Source of the DNA: Tsuneonella rigui
GTDB lineage: Bacteria > Pseudomonadota > Alphaproteobacteria > Sphingomonadales > Sphingomonadaceae
Reading direction: 5' to 3'
Length of the DNA: 64,000 nt
Assembly: GCF_003958625.1 (NCBI RefSeq)
Contig: NZ_RSEL01000005.1
Location: forward strand, 124,001-188,000
Made by a program: the position numbers and the translations under genes. The notes beneath the pieces are model-generated. The model was given only the letters and a program-made list of their open reading frames with translations. It was not told the DNA's origin and did not search any database. Shown here one piece after another: positions 39,193 through 50,883 of this stretch (positions are counted from its first letter, which is position 1; each line of letters opens with the position of its first letter).

Positions 39193-40389
39193 ATGACCAC
39201 CTTCTCCGCCGCCGACCCCGTCGTCATCCTCTCCTACGCGCGCACCCCGATGGGCGGGATGCAGGGCGTGCTCTCGGATGTTTCGGCGACCGATCTGGGC
39301 GCCACCGCGGTGAAGGCGGCGGTCGAGCGCGCGGGCGTTGCGGGTGAGGATATCGAGCGGATCTACATGGGCTGCGTGCTTCCGGCCGGGCTCGGCCAGG
39401 CCCCTGCCCGCCAGGCGGCGCTCAAGGCCGGGCTCCCCAAGTCAGTGCAGGCGACCACCGTCAACAAGGTCTGCGGCAGCGGCATGCAGACGGTGATCAT
39501 GGCGAGCGAGGCGATCGCCGCGGGCTCGATGGATGTCGCCATCGCCGGCGGCATGGAGAGCATGACCAACGCGCCGTACCTCCTCAAGAAGCACCGTTCG
39601 GGCGCGCGGATCGGGCATGACACCGCTTACGATCACATGTTCCTCGACGGGCTAGAGGACGCGTACGAAGCGGGCCGCGCAATGGGCACTTTCGCGCAGG
39701 ATACCGCCGACGAGTACCAGCTCACCCGCGAGGCGCAGGACGATTACTCGGTCGAGTCGCTGCGCCGCGCGAACGAGGCGATCACCGGCGGCGCCTTCGC
39801 CGACGAGGTCGTCCCGGTGACGATCTCGGGCCGCAAGGGCGACGTGACCGTCGACACCGACGAGCAGCCGCCCAAGGGCAACCCCGACAAGATCCGCAGC
39901 CTGCGCGCCGCGTTCGCCAAGGAAGGCACCATCACCGCTGCCTCGTCGAGCTCGATCAGTGATGGCGCCGCCGCGGTGGTTCTGGCGCGCGAGAGCGTGG
40001 CGAAGGACAAGGGCCTCGCCCCGGTCGCCCGCATCGTCGCGATGGCCGCGCACGCGCATGAGCCGAAGGACTTCACCACCGCTCCCGTCGGCGCGATCGA
40101 GAAAGTGCTGGCCAAGGCCGGCTGGAGCAAGGCCGACGTCGACCTGTTCGAGATCAACGAGGCGTTCGCCTGCGTCGCGATGTTCGCGATTCAGGACCTC
40201 GGGCTCGATCACGCCAAGGTCAACGTCAACGGCGGCGCGACCGCGCTCGGCCACCCGATCGGCGCCAGCGGCACGCGGATCATCGTAACGCTGCTCAATG
40301 CGCTCAAGCAGAAGGGTCTGAAGCGCGGTGTCGCCTCGCTGTGCATTGGCGGCGGAGAAGCCACGGCGGTCGCGGTGGAGCTGGTCTGA
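39193..40389 (+). CDS. Acetyl-CoA C-acyltransferase (thiolase)
   Basis: The product has 398 residues. The acyl-accepting Cys94 lies in [11 protein letters not shown]; the C-terminal active-site motifs are [20 protein letters not shown] and [21 protein letters not shown] is also present. It either condenses two acetyl-CoA (PhaA-like, PHB or mevalonate-independent routes) or cleaves 3-ketoacyl-CoA. The sequence looks most like biosynthetic acetoacetyl-CoA thiolases, but no phaB or fadB neighbour confirms this. AAAGG precedes the ATG. Confidence 0.93.
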   Translation: MTTFSAADPVVILSYARTPMGGMQGVLSDVSATDLGATAVKAAVERAGVAGEDIERIYMGCVLPAGLGQAPARQAALKAGLPKSVQATTVNKVCGSGMQTVIMASEAIAAGSMDVAIAGGMESMTNAPYLLKKHRSGARIGHDTAYDHMFLDGLEDAYEAGRAMGTFAQDTADEYQLTREAQDDYSVESLRRANEAITGGAFADEVVPVTISGRKGDVTVDTDEQPPKGNPDKIRSLRAAFAKEGTITAASSSSISDGAAAVVLARESVAKDKGLAPVARIVAMAAHAHEPKDFTTAPVGAIEKVLAKAGWSKADVDLFEINEAFACVAMFAIQDLGLDHAKVNVNGGATALGHPIGASGTRIIVTLLNALKQKGLKRGVASLCIGGGEATAVAVELV

Positions 40390-40456
40390 TCGCTTTCGTT
40401 TCGCCACGGCTTCCGGTATCACGCGCGCGGGTCGCCCTTTGAGGGGGAGACCTGAC

Positions 40457-40879
40457 ATGCGCACATTGATTTTCGCCGCCGCCGCGACCCTGGCGCTTTC
40501 GGCGTGCAACCAGAAGACCGACGAAGCACCCGCCGCTACCGACACGCCGATGGCCGATGCCACGCCGATGGCCGCCGACACCGGCACGGCGCCAGGCACC
40601 TACACCGTCAAGGACGCCAGCGGCAAAGAGATGGGCACGACCACGATCAACGCCGACGGCACCTATGTCGACACCGACAAGGACGGCAAGCAGATGAAGG
40701 GGACCTTCGCCCGCAAGGACGGCAAGGACTGCTTCACGCCCGAGGGCGGCAAGCCCGAAGAGTGCTGGACGACCACCGCTCCCGGCGCGGATGGGTCGTT
40801 CACGGCCACCTCCGCCGACGGCAAGCAGGTGCTCACGATCACTCCGGCGACAGCGGCGCCCGCGCCGGCTGCAACCTGA
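40457..40879 (+). CDS. Small lipoprotein, unknown function
   Basis: The product has 140 residues. The signal MRTLIFAAAATLALSACNQK has lipobox LSAC. The mature part begins with an Ala/Thr/Pro/Met-rich linker, then a repetitive Gly/Asp/Thr domain with TYTVKDASGKEMG, TTTINADGTYVDTDKDGKQMKG and SADGKQVLTI, suggesting short beta-hairpins. GAGGGGGAGA gives a good ribosome site. A hairpin lies nine bases after its stop. Family not recognised. Confidence 0.8.
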   Translation: MRTLIFAAAATLALSACNQKTDEAPAATDTPMADATPMAADTGTAPGTYTVKDASGKEMGTTTINADGTYVDTDKDGKQMKGTFARKDGKDCFTPEGGKPEECWTTTAPGADGSFTATSADGKQVLTITPATAAPAPAAT

Positions 40880-40888
40880 TCGATGATG

Positions 40889-40913
40889 GGGAGCGGGCGG
40901 CGCGTCCGCTCCC
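40889..40913 (+). terminator. Hairpin between convergent genes, possible terminator
   Basis: A perfect 8-base stem GGGAGCGG (40889-40896) / CCGCTCCC (40906-40913) with a nine-base loop lies just after the lipoprotein stop and touches the stop of the convergent SH3 gene. No T-run follows on either strand, so termination is only likely, not certain. Confidence 0.45.
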
Positions 40914-41371
40914 TACAACTCCGCCGAGCCCCACAGCCGCTCGGCACGCATATACCCTCGGCGGCCGCCGACATCGAAGTCGCACCAACCAGCTTCGCAG
41001 TCGTCGATCCGCCCGACCACGCCCGGCTCTGCATTCCATCGGAGCTTGGAGTTGTCCGACGGCTTCTCCCGGATCGCGGCGAGACCCTGCCCGATCACGA
41101 TCCCGCCGCGCTCCTTGCTCAGCAGGTTCGCAGTTACCCAGCCCTCGTCGCCCGCCGGATCGCGGACGAGCCGCCAGCCCTCGTGCACCCGAACGACCTT
41201 CAACGGCAGTCCGGCACGATGATAGACCCAGCGTACCGGATAGTCCCGGCCCGGCCCCGCTCGCAAATTGAGAACCTCCGCCTTGATCGAGGCCCAGTAC
41301 GGCACCTCGCGTTCCTGCGCGGCAAGCGGCGCGGCGACGAGGACAAGGGCGGCAAGAACGATACGGCGCAT
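40913..41371 (-). CDS. Exported SH3b-domain protein
   Basis: The product has 152 residues with signal peptide MRRIVLAALVLVAAPLAAQ. Two SH3-like repeats follow: VLNLRAGPGRDYPVRWVYHRAGLPLKVVRVHEGWRLVRDPAGDEGWV, and a second one ending GWCDFDVGGRRGYMRAERLWG. Such bacterial SH3 proteins bind peptidoglycan or modulate wall enzymes in the periplasm. It is divergent from the hydroxyacid dehydrogenase gene with an 85-base gap. Confidence 0.87.
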   Translation of the reverse strand: MRRIVLAALVLVAAPLAAQEREVPYWASIKAEVLNLRAGPGRDYPVRWVYHRAGLPLKVVRVHEGWRLVRDPAGDEGWVTANLLSKERGGIVIGQGLAAIREKPSDNSKLRWNAEPGVVGRIDDCEAGWCDFDVGGRRGYMRAERLWGSAEL

Positions 41372-41456
41372 GCGAGTTGCGATAGCCCGAGCACCGGGTC
41401 CGCTTCAAGCGAGCGCTTGACCATCGCGGCCCCAAACCACTAGCCCCTGTCCACCG

Positions 41457-42464
41457 ATGACTGATCGCCCCGCCCCGCGCCGGACCACCAAGCCCAAGGT
41501 CATGGTGACCCGGCACCTACTGCCGTCGATCGAGTGGCGGCTCGGAGAGCTGTTCGACGCGAGCTTCAACACCGAGGACATCCCGCTGACCCGCGACCAA
41601 CTGGCCGCCGGGATGCACGAAGCCGATGTGCTGGTGCCCACGGTCACCGATCGCATAGATGCAGCGCTGATCGAGCAAGCCGGCCCGCAGCTCGGCTTGA
41701 TCGCCAGCTTCGGCGCGGGCGTCGATCACATCGACCTCGCGGCCGCCCGCGCTCGCAAGATCATCGTCACCAACACTCCGGGCGTCTTCACCGAAGACAC
41801 CGCCGACCTCACGATGGCGCTCATCATCGGCGTGCCCCGCCGCCTGCGCGAAGGGACCTCGCTCATCCGCCGCAACGAGTGGACCGGCTGGGCGCCGCTC
41901 AGCCTGCTCGGGCGCAAGCTCGGCGGCAAGGTGCTCGGCATCGTCGGCATGGGCCGGATCGGGCAGGCGGTAGCCTGGCGCGCCCGGGCGTTCGGGCTGA
42001 CGATCCGCTATCACAATCGTCATCGCCTCCCGTCGTCGGTCGAGAGCATGTTCGGCGCCGAGTATGTCGACGATCTCGATACACTGCTGAGCGCATCCGA
42101 CATCGTGACCCTGCACTGTCCATCGAGCGAGACGACCCGCGGCATGCTGAATGCCGCACGGATCGCCGCGATGAAGCCGGGCGCGACGATCGTGAACACC
42201 GCCCGCGCCGATCTGATCGACTACAACGCGATGATCGACGCGCTCGAGAACGGCCACCTCGGCGGCGCCGGCCTGGATGTCTACCCCGGCGAACCCGAGG
42301 TCGATCCACGGCTGGTCGCGCTTCCCAACGTCATCGCGCAACCGCACATCGGCAGCGCCACCATCGAAGGCCGCGAGGCAGCGGGTGAGAAGGTGATCGC
42401 CAACATCCGCTTCTGGGCCGACGGCCACCGGCCACCCGACATGGTGCTGGAAGGCCTCGTCTGA
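41457..42464 (+). CDS. D-2-hydroxyacid dehydrogenase (glyoxylate/hydroxypyruvate reductase type)
   Basis: The product has 335 residues. The NAD(P)-binding motif is GIVGMGRIGQAVAWRARAFG, with catalytic Arg in NTARADLID, Glu in DVYPGEPEVDPRL and His in AQPHIGSAT. The close spacing and lack of a regulatory domain fit glyoxylate or hydroxypyruvate reductase rather than SerA. The exact substrate is uncertain. Its stop may overlap the start of the following cysteine-cluster gene. Confidence 0.9.
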   Translation: MTDRPAPRRTTKPKVMVTRHLLPSIEWRLGELFDASFNTEDIPLTRDQLAAGMHEADVLVPTVTDRIDAALIEQAGPQLGLIASFGAGVDHIDLAAARARKIIVTNTPGVFTEDTADLTMALIIGVPRRLREGTSLIRRNEWTGWAPLSLLGRKLGGKVLGIVGMGRIGQAVAWRARAFGLTIRYHNRHRLPSSVESMFGAEYVDDLDTLLSASDIVTLHCPSSETTRGMLNAARIAAMKPGATIVNTARADLIDYNAMIDALENGHLGGAGLDVYPGEPEVDPRLVALPNVIAQPHIGSATIEGREAAGEKVIANIRFWADGHRPPDMVLEGLV

Positions 42465-42490
42465 GCGACCCCGATGCGAGCGCCGGCGAG

Positions 42491-42982
42491 GTGAAGGCCG
42501 ATCCTGCGAGCGCGCTGTGCCTGTCCTGCGGCCTGTGCTGCGATGGTGGGCTGTTCGTTTGGGTCTCGCTGAACGACAGCGACCGGGAGCGTCTTCGATC
42601 GAACGGACTGTACGCTCCCGAGCGGCTGCCACATCCTTGTCCGAACTACAGCACGCCGGCGTGCACCATCTACGCGATCAGGCCCCGGCAGTGCCGCGAA
42701 TACCGATGCGAGGTCTTGAAGGCGCTCGGCGATGGCGAACTCGACGAAAAAGTCGCGCACGGCCTGGTCGCCGAAGCACTGACCATGCGAGCCCGCGTGA
42801 CCACGCTGCTACCCGAAGGAACCTCGTTCGCCGGCTTCGCCGAGGATTTGAAGACCGGCGCGCCCGAAAGCCGTTCACCCGCTCGACTGCCGGCACTCGC
42901 CCGGTTTCTCGCCTATCGCATGTTTGTCGAGCGTCATTTCCTCAGCCCCGATTCCCACTGGCTCTCACGGGAAAAAGCATAG
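42491..42982 (+). CDS. YkgJ-family cysteine-cluster protein
   Basis: The product has 163 residues. The family's zinc or iron-binding cysteines are in CLSCGLCCDGG, CPNY, ACTIY and QCREYRC within the first 75 residues. GTG 42491 is the conservative start. A CTG at 42461 overlapping the previous stop (CTGA) would add ten residues, MSDPDASAGE, and is also plausible. The function of this family is unknown; it is probably co-transcribed with the upstream dehydrogenase. Confidence 0.85.
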   Translation: MKADPASALCLSCGLCCDGGLFVWVSLNDSDRERLRSNGLYAPERLPHPCPNYSTPACTIYAIRPRQCREYRCEVLKALGDGELDEKVAHGLVAEALTMRARVTTLLPEGTSFAGFAEDLKTGAPESRSPARLPALARFLAYRMFVERHFLSPDSHWLSREKA

Positions 42983-43036
42983 CGCCGCCGACGGTATCTT
43001 TGCAGCCGCAGACCTGTCCTGTAGTGGCCGCAAATC

Positions 43037-43465
43037 ATGGACCATTTCGCCGCCAAGATCGAAACGCTCGAGCATCAGTCGATGCGCTCGTGGATGCAAC
43101 GCGACCGCAACGCGATGAAAGCACTCGCCTCGCGCGATTTCATTTTCCTGCTCGGGTCGACCAAGCCGGCGATCCTCGACCGGGCGAGTTGGCTGGAGGC
43201 GGCGACCACCCGCTTCCGCCTGACGTCTTATCGCTTCGGCGAGGTCTACGTGCGGCGGCACGGTTCAGCGGCGGTGTTCGCCGCGCCGATTACGCTCGAA
43301 GCGTCGCTCGGGGAGGACGACTGGTCGGGCACGGCGTGGCTGACCGACCTATGGGGCCGCTCCGCGGTCCGCCGCAAATGGCGGCTGATCGAACGCGTGC
43401 TCTCACGCCCCGACACCAACGAGAACGCCCCGCCCGCGATCCGCTCGATGCAGCTCTGGCGCTAG
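43037..43465 (+). CDS. NTF2-like (DUF4440/SnoaL) protein
   Basis: The product has 142 residues with the cone-shaped NTF2-like pattern: an N-terminal helix with WMQRDRNAMKALASRDFIFLLGS, then ITLEASLGEDDWSGTAWLTDLWGR and KWRLIERVLSRP. Such domains are small enzymes or ligand-binding proteins; nothing here defines a reaction. It is convergent with the flavin oxidoreductase gene, stops nine bases apart. Confidence 0.75.
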   Translation: MDHFAAKIETLEHQSMRSWMQRDRNAMKALASRDFIFLLGSTKPAILDRASWLEAATTRFRLTSYRFGEVYVRRHGSAAVFAAPITLEASLGEDDWSGTAWLTDLWGRSAVRRKWRLIERVLSRPDTNENAPPAIRSMQLWR

Positions 43466-43474
43466 GTCGCCGGC

Positions 43475-44881
43475 TCAGTCGCCGGTCAAGATTCGGTCGA
43501 CCAGTTCCTTCACCGTCGGGGTGAAGTTGTTCGAGTAGAACGGGTCCTGCTTGAAACGGTAGGCTGCGTGCCCCGCGAACATCAGATTGTCGGCGACCGG
43601 CTGGCCATGCGCGATGTCCTGCAGGGTTTTCTGGATGCAGAAGCTGCGCGGGTCGGCGAGGCGGCCGGTCGTGTAGTCGTCGTGATCCTTCCAGCTCGAA
43701 AACTGGCAATGGGACAGGCAACCCATGCAGTCCTTCTGGTCCTGGCGGATGATGTCGCGGCTCGTCGGAGTCACGTAGACGATGGTGTCGTCTGGCGTCT
43801 TGAGCGCCTCGGTATAACCTTGCGCGAACCACGCACAGGCGCGTTCGTAGTCCTTCGGTGCTACCCAGAAGTTCTTGCCGCGCACGCCGACATCGAGCTG
43901 CCGGGTGTGCTCGCCGGCGGCCACTTTGCTGAACGGGATTTGCCGTTCGGAGCGGTGAATGAGGTCCCACAGGAAATCGTTCTTCACCGCCGAGCTGTAG
44001 AAGCCAGTGGGTGAGAACTTGTGCAGCAGCACGTCGCCGTCGTCGAGCTCGCGCAGCGCGTCCTTCCAATCCTGCGGGATCGGGCTTTCGACGGTCAGCA
44101 GCGGACGGGTGCCGAACTGGAACACGATCTTGCCGAGCTCGGGATTGTCGATCCAGTCGTTCCATTCGCGCAGGAACCACACGCCGCCGGCCATGACGAT
44201 CGCGGTGTCCTCGGACACGCCTTCGGCGCGCATGGTCTCGCGCAGCGCCTTGACCCGCGGATAGGGATCTTCGGGCTTCAGCGGGTCTTCAGCGTTCGAG
44301 AGGCCGTTGTGCCCGCCAGCAAGCCAGGGATCCTCATAGACCACCGCGGCCATCAGGTCTGCGACCTTGCTGTAGCTGCGCTTCCACAACGCGCGAAATG
44401 CGCGCGCGGAGCTGATGATCGGCAGATAGTGAACGTTGAAGCGCTGGGCGATCTCGGCCAGCTTGTAGGGCATTCCCGCCCCGCAGGTCACCCCGGTGAC
44501 CATGCCGCGGGTCCGTTCCAGCACGCCTTCTAGAACCTGCTGCGCGCCGCCCATTTCCCACAGCACATTGATGTTGATCGCGCCCTTGCCACTGGCGACA
44601 TCGTAAGCGCGCTTCACCTGCTCGACCGCGCCGTCGATGGCGTAGCGGATCAGCTGCTCGTGCCGTTCCTTGCGGGTTAGCGCGTCGTAGACCTGCGGGA
44701 TGATCTTGCCTTCGGCGTCGTAGCTGTCGGCGTTGACCGCGCTGACCGTGCCGATGCCGCCCGCGGCCGCCCACGCGCCCGAACTCATATGATTGGTCGC
44801 CGAGACGCCCTTGCCGCCTTCGACCAGCGGCCAGACTTCGCGTCCGCCGTAGAGTATCGGCTGCAATCCCTTGAACGCCAT
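43475..44881 (-). CDS. Nitronate monooxygenase-like FMN oxidoreductase
   Basis: The product has 468 residues, a TIM-barrel NPD/YrpB-type protein: GGIGTVSAVNADSYD near the N-terminus, VTGVTCGAGMPYKLAEIA, PIISSARAFRALWKR and VMAGGVWFLREW. It is longer than usual nitronate monooxygenases. The C-terminal extension carries a cysteine cluster in KDCMGCLSHCQFSSW, which may bind a metal or an Fe-S cluster. ATG 44881 is used; the preceding in-frame codons look like non-coding DNA. Substrate unknown. Confidence 0.82.
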   Translation of the reverse strand: MAFKGLQPILYGGREVWPLVEGGKGVSATNHMSSGAWAAAGGIGTVSAVNADSYDAEGKIIPQVYDALTRKERHEQLIRYAIDGAVEQVKRAYDVASGKGAININVLWEMGGAQQVLEGVLERTRGMVTGVTCGAGMPYKLAEIAQRFNVHYLPIISSARAFRALWKRSYSKVADLMAAVVYEDPWLAGGHNGLSNAEDPLKPEDPYPRVKALRETMRAEGVSEDTAIVMAGGVWFLREWNDWIDNPELGKIVFQFGTRPLLTVESPIPQDWKDALRELDDGDVLLHKFSPTGFYSSAVKNDFLWDLIHRSERQIPFSKVAAGEHTRQLDVGVRGKNFWVAPKDYERACAWFAQGYTEALKTPDDTIVYVTPTSRDIIRQDQKDCMGCLSHCQFSSWKDHDDYTTGRLADPRSFCIQKTLQDIAHGQPVADNLMFAGHAAYRFKQDPFYSNNFTPTVKELVDRILTGD

Positions 44882-44909
44882 CGAGCTTACCAAATCCTCT
44901 GTTGCCGGG

Positions 44910-45656
44910 TCAGTGCGCCGCGGCGCCGGCGGTTCCCGGGTCTTGCCGGCACCCCTTGATCGCTTGCGGTTCAGGTCGCTTAGCCGCTCGCTTGAACTGT
45001 GCATAGTACCCCGCCAGTTCGGGGGCGTCCTTGAACGTCTCGAGCGTGAAGCCGACCCGCTCGAACTCGCAGCTCAGCAGCAGCGGATCGATGCCGTGAC
45101 GGTTGGTCGGACGGTTGACGTCGACCACGATGATCCGGCCGTCGGCCTTGAGCGACGGCCATAGCCGCCAGAGGAACGCGTAGGGCTCCTGCACCTCGTG
45201 GTACATGTGGATCAGGAACACGCGATCGAACGAACCGTCAGGCAGCTTGGGGTCATCCGGCGTGCCGAGCCGGATCGACACGTTGTCGAGCCGTTCGCGC
45301 TCGACCCGCTGCCCAAGCCGCTCGAGTGCGCCGCGGTCGATGTCCTCCGCCAGCACGCGCCCGTGGGCGCCGACTTTCTCCGCGAGGCGGATCGTGTAGT
45401 AACCCTCGCCCGCGCCGATATCGGCGACGGTCATGCCCGGCTTGATCTCGGCGAGGTCCATGACTTTCTGCGCCTCGCCGACGCTGTCGCGTTCGGTCTC
45501 GGTCGAGAACTGGTTCGAGCCGAGCTCCGATACGGCACGCTGGGCGCGCGGGAAATCTCGCGATGTCTCCGGACGATCGGCGTTCTCATCCGAAGCCGCC
45601 GGATTGCAGCCCGCGAGCAGCAACGTCAGCAACGCAATCTGCGCGCGAAGGCGCAT
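44910..45656 (-). CDS. Class I SAM-dependent methyltransferase with lipoprotein signal
   Basis: The product has 248 residues. Rossmann methyltransferase motifs are clear: TVADIGAGEGYYTIRLAEKVG (motif I), EDIDRGALERL, DGSFDRVFLIHMYHE and ADGRIIVVDVN. The N-terminus, MRLRAQIALLTLLLAGCNPAAS, is a strong lipoprotein signal (LAGC), implying a periplasmic location where SAM is not expected. The ATG overlaps the prfB stop by one base, so it is coupled to prfB. Confidence 0.82.
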   Translation of the reverse strand: MRLRAQIALLTLLLAGCNPAASDENADRPETSRDFPRAQRAVSELGSNQFSTETERDSVGEAQKVMDLAEIKPGMTVADIGAGEGYYTIRLAEKVGAHGRVLAEDIDRGALERLGQRVERERLDNVSIRLGTPDDPKLPDGSFDRVFLIHMYHEVQEPYAFLWRLWPSLKADGRIIVVDVNRPTNRHGIDPLLLSCEFERVGFTLETFKDAPELAGYYAQFKRAAKRPEPQAIKGCRQDPGTAGAAAH

Positions 45657-46783
45657 CAGTCGGCATCCTCGACATCGACGCTCTCGCCGGTCACCCGCTG
45701 CGCCAGGGCGGCGGAGATGAACGGGTCGAGCGCACCATCAAGCACATCATCCGGTGCGGGCGAGGTGTACCCGGTGCGCAAGTCCTTCACCATCTGGTAC
45801 GGCTGCAGGACGTAGCTGCGGATCTGGTGGCCCCAGCCAATGTCGGTCTTGCTCGCGTGCTCGGCGCTGGCGGCTTCCTCACGCTTGCGCATTTCCTCTT
45901 CGAACATGCGCGCCTTGAGCATGTTCATCGCGATCTCGCGGTTCTTGTGCTGGCTGCGGTCGATTTGGCTCGCGACGATGATGTTGGTCGGTACGTGAGT
46001 GATCCGCACCGCGCTGTCCGTCGTGTTCACGTGCTGTCCACCCGCGCCCGATGCGCGGTAGGTATCGATACGAAGGTCAGCGGGATTAATCTCGATCGAG
46101 ATATTGTCGTCGATCACCGGATAGACCCACACCGAGCTGAAACTGGTGTGCCGCCGCGCGCTCGAATCGTACGGACTGATGCGAACCAGGCGGTGGACGC
46201 CGCTCTCTGTCTTGGCGTAGCCGTAGGCGTTCTCGCCCTTCACCAGCAGCGTCGCGCTCTTGATGCCCGCCTGGTCACCCGAGTGGTAGTCGACCAGATC
46301 GACCTTGAAGCCGCGCCGCTCGGCCCAACGGGTGTACATCCGCTGGAGCATTTCGGCCCAGTCCTGGCTCTCGGTGCCGCCCGCGCCCGCGTGGATTTCG
46401 ATGTACGTATCGTTGCCGTCAGCCTCACCGGATAACAAGGCCTGCACCTTGTCGGCATCGGCTCGCTCGGCGAGACGCGCGAGTGTTTCGAGGCCCTCGC
46501 GCTCGATTTCGGTGTCGCTCTCGGCCTCGCCCATTTCGACGAACTCGACCGCGTCGCCCATCTCGGCGGTGATTTGGTTGACCGTGCCGATCGCCGCATC
46601 GAGCCGCCGCCGTTCGCGCATGACCGCTTCGGCGTCCTTGGGGTCGTTCCACAGGTTGGGGTCCTCGACCCGGGCATTAAGCTCGTCGAGCCGGCGCAGC
46701 GCGCGCTCCCAGTCGAGCGACTGGCGCACAAGCGCCAGCGCTGCATTGATGCGATCGATATGGGCCTGCCCTTCGGCACGCAT
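45656..46783 (-). CDS. prfB: Peptide chain release factor 2
   Basis: The product has 375 residues in one uninterrupted frame, so there is no programmed +1 frameshift as in E. coli. The catalytic GGQ lies in RASGAGGQHVNTTDSAVRI. The stop-codon recognition tripeptide, SPF in E. coli, is SPY here (HRLVRISPYDSS). It terminates translation at UGA and UAA. It precedes the lipoprotein methyltransferase gene. I see no HemK-type methyltransferase nearby. Confidence 0.96.
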   Translation of the reverse strand: MRAEGQAHIDRINAALALVRQSLDWERALRRLDELNARVEDPNLWNDPKDAEAVMRERRRLDAAIGTVNQITAEMGDAVEFVEMGEAESDTEIEREGLETLARLAERADADKVQALLSGEADGNDTYIEIHAGAGGTESQDWAEMLQRMYTRWAERRGFKVDLVDYHSGDQAGIKSATLLVKGENAYGYAKTESGVHRLVRISPYDSSARRHTSFSSVWVYPVIDDNISIEINPADLRIDTYRASGAGGQHVNTTDSAVRITHVPTNIIVASQIDRSQHKNREIAMNMLKARMFEEEMRKREEAASAEHASKTDIGWGHQIRSYVLQPYQMVKDLRTGYTSPAPDDVLDGALDPFISAALAQRVTGESVDVEDAD

Positions 46784-46862
46784 GGGAACGTAACTCCAAT
46801 GGAAATGCGGCCCGCCGCTTAGCGGAGGCCGGGGGGAAGCGAAAGGTGCGGACGCGCGATGA

Positions 46863-47408
46863 TCAGGTGCGGCGTTTCGCCTGCAGCTTCTTGACCGCGT
46901 CGAGCGTCAGGCGGACGTGGTCCTTGTAGTCGAGATCGGAGTGCACGAACACGATCCGGCCCTTGCGATCGATGACGTAACTGGTTCGTTCGGTCAGGCC
47001 GGTCTGCTTGCCTTCCGAAACCAGCGCCGCCTGATATGCCGAAACGATCTTGGGCGTGGCTGCGGCAACGGCGAACTTGTCGCGGCATTCTTCCGTCGAA
47101 AAGCGCTTGAGCGTCTCGATATCGTCGTTCGACATCCCGATGACCGTCGCGCCATACTTGGCGAACTCGGGCGTCATCTCGGCGAATTCGTGCGCTTCGA
47201 GCGTGCACCCCTTGGTGAACGCCTTGGGGTAGAAATAGAGCACCACCGGGCCCTTCGCGAGCGCGGTGCGCAGGTTGAAGCCGAACGCCTTGCCGCCCAG
47301 CGCGGCCTGGGTGGCGAACATCGGCGCCTTCGCTCCCATAGGAAGTGCAGCGCTGGCAGGAACTGCCGCGAGAGCAGCGGCGGCGAGGAGTGCGGCTAGC
47401 TTCTTCAT
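46863..47408 (-). CDS. Exported peroxiredoxin (BCP/AhpC-TSA type)
   Basis: The product has 181 residues. A signal peptide, MKKLAALLAAAALAAVPASA, precedes a peroxiredoxin domain with VVLYFYPKAFTKGCTLEAHEF, in which the Cys of TKGC is the peroxidatic residue. A later Cys lies in TEECRDKF. Together they suggest a BCP-type atypical peroxidase acting in the periplasm on hydroperoxides. ATG 47408 has AAGGAA upstream. Most BCPs are cytoplasmic, so the signal peptide is noteworthy. Confidence 0.88.
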   Translation of the reverse strand: MKKLAALLAAAALAAVPASAALPMGAKAPMFATQAALGGKAFGFNLRTALAKGPVVLYFYPKAFTKGCTLEAHEFAEMTPEFAKYGATVIGMSNDDIETLKRFSTEECRDKFAVAAATPKIVSAYQAALVSEGKQTGLTERTSYVIDRKGRIVFVHSDLDYKDHVRLTLDAVKKLQAKRRT

Positions 47409-47439
47409 GTCCGTTCCTTCCTTGGCGTCCGAACCAGGC

Positions 47440-49959
<2,520 letters not shown>

Positions 49960-50002
49960 GAATTGCGCGGGCCTTAGCATCGCCCAACGGCTGGTGGAAA
50001 GG

Positions 50003-50875
50003 TCAATCCTGGCGCGATTGCCGGGCGAAATAGATGCGGATCGCGCGCGCAAGTACGTCGGCGAATTTCTGACGGCCCTCCGGCGATGCCAGCTGGCTCG
50101 CCTCGTCGCGGTTTGAGATGAAGCCGGCTTCGTAGAGCACCGACGGCACATCCGGCGCGCGCAACACGGCCAGCCCCGCCGACCGCCGCGTCTGCGGGTG
50201 AAAGCGCAAAATGCCGGTCCCTTCGCGAGCGATCAGGCGCGAAAATTCCGCGCTATCGGCTTGGGTGCGGCGCTGGGATAGCTCCACCAGGATCGAGTTC
50301 ACGGCATCGCTTTGGCCGGACAGTTCGATTCCGTTCACCGCGTCAGCCGCATTCTCGCGCGCCGCAAACCGGGCCGCGGCCTCGCTCGAGGCCTCGTTCG
50401 AAAGCGTGTAGATGCTGGCGCCCTCCACCTGGTCTTCGGTCCCAGCCGAATCGGCATGGATCGAAAGGAACAGGTCCGCGCCCAACTCCCGCGCGATCGC
50501 GAACCGCTCGCCGAGCACGAGGAAGCGATCGTCGTCGCGCGTGAGCGCCACGCGTATCCCGCCCTCCTTTACCAGCTCGTCCCGCAGCGCCGTGGCCAGC
50601 CCCAGCACGAGGTCCTTTTCGCGGAACCCCTGTCCGCTCGCGCCCGGGTCGTGCCCGCCATGCCCGGCATCGATCACCACCAGCGGCCGCGATTTATCGG
50701 GCGGACCATAAACGCGCGGCAGATCGACCGGCTCTCCCGCTGACGGCAGCTCGAAGCGGATCACGTAACCTCGACCCAATGCCGGCACCGGCAACGTCAA
50801 TCCGAACGCATACAACGCCGCCAGGATCGCCACCGGCGCAAGGAAGACCAACCAAAGCTGCGCTCGCAACGACAT
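50003..50875 (-). CDS. N-acetylmuramoyl-L-alanine amidase (Amidase_3)
   Basis: The product has 290 residues. A signal anchor (about 6-28) leads to a zinc amidase domain: VVIDAGHGGHDPGASG (zinc His), REKDLVLGLA (zinc Glu), LFLSIHADS (zinc His) and YEAGFISN (catalytic Glu). It cleaves the stem peptide from glycan strands, typically at cell separation. It lacks an AMIN domain. A CtrA-like TTAACCAT lies just upstream of the ATG, and PBP1A follows in the same direction. Confidence 0.92.
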   Translation of the reverse strand: MSLRAQLWLVFLAPVAILAALYAFGLTLPVPALGRGYVIRFELPSAGEPVDLPRVYGPPDKSRPLVVIDAGHGGHDPGASGQGFREKDLVLGLATALRDELVKEGGIRVALTRDDDRFLVLGERFAIARELGADLFLSIHADSAGTEDQVEGASIYTLSNEASSEAAARFAARENAADAVNGIELSGQSDAVNSILVELSQRRTQADSAEFSRLIAREGTGILRFHPQTRRSAGLAVLRAPDVPSVLYEAGFISNRDEASQLASPEGRQKFADVLARAIRIYFARQSRQD

Positions 50876-50883
50876 TGCGCACG

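Noticed and set aside
43012-43030. CTGTCCTGTAG as a third copy of the dispersed element end
   Set aside because: Only seven or eight bases match, and no TGTGACAAG block accompanies it.
45656-46783. Programmed +1 frameshift in prfB
   Set aside because: The whole RF2 sequence is in one frame from ATG 46783, with no in-frame TGA near codon 25.
46809-46830. Hairpin between the peroxiredoxin gene and prfB as a terminator
   Set aside because: The stem GGCC/GGCC with CCGC/GCGG has a bulge, and no T-run follows on the minus strand. It could equally be chance in GC-rich DNA.
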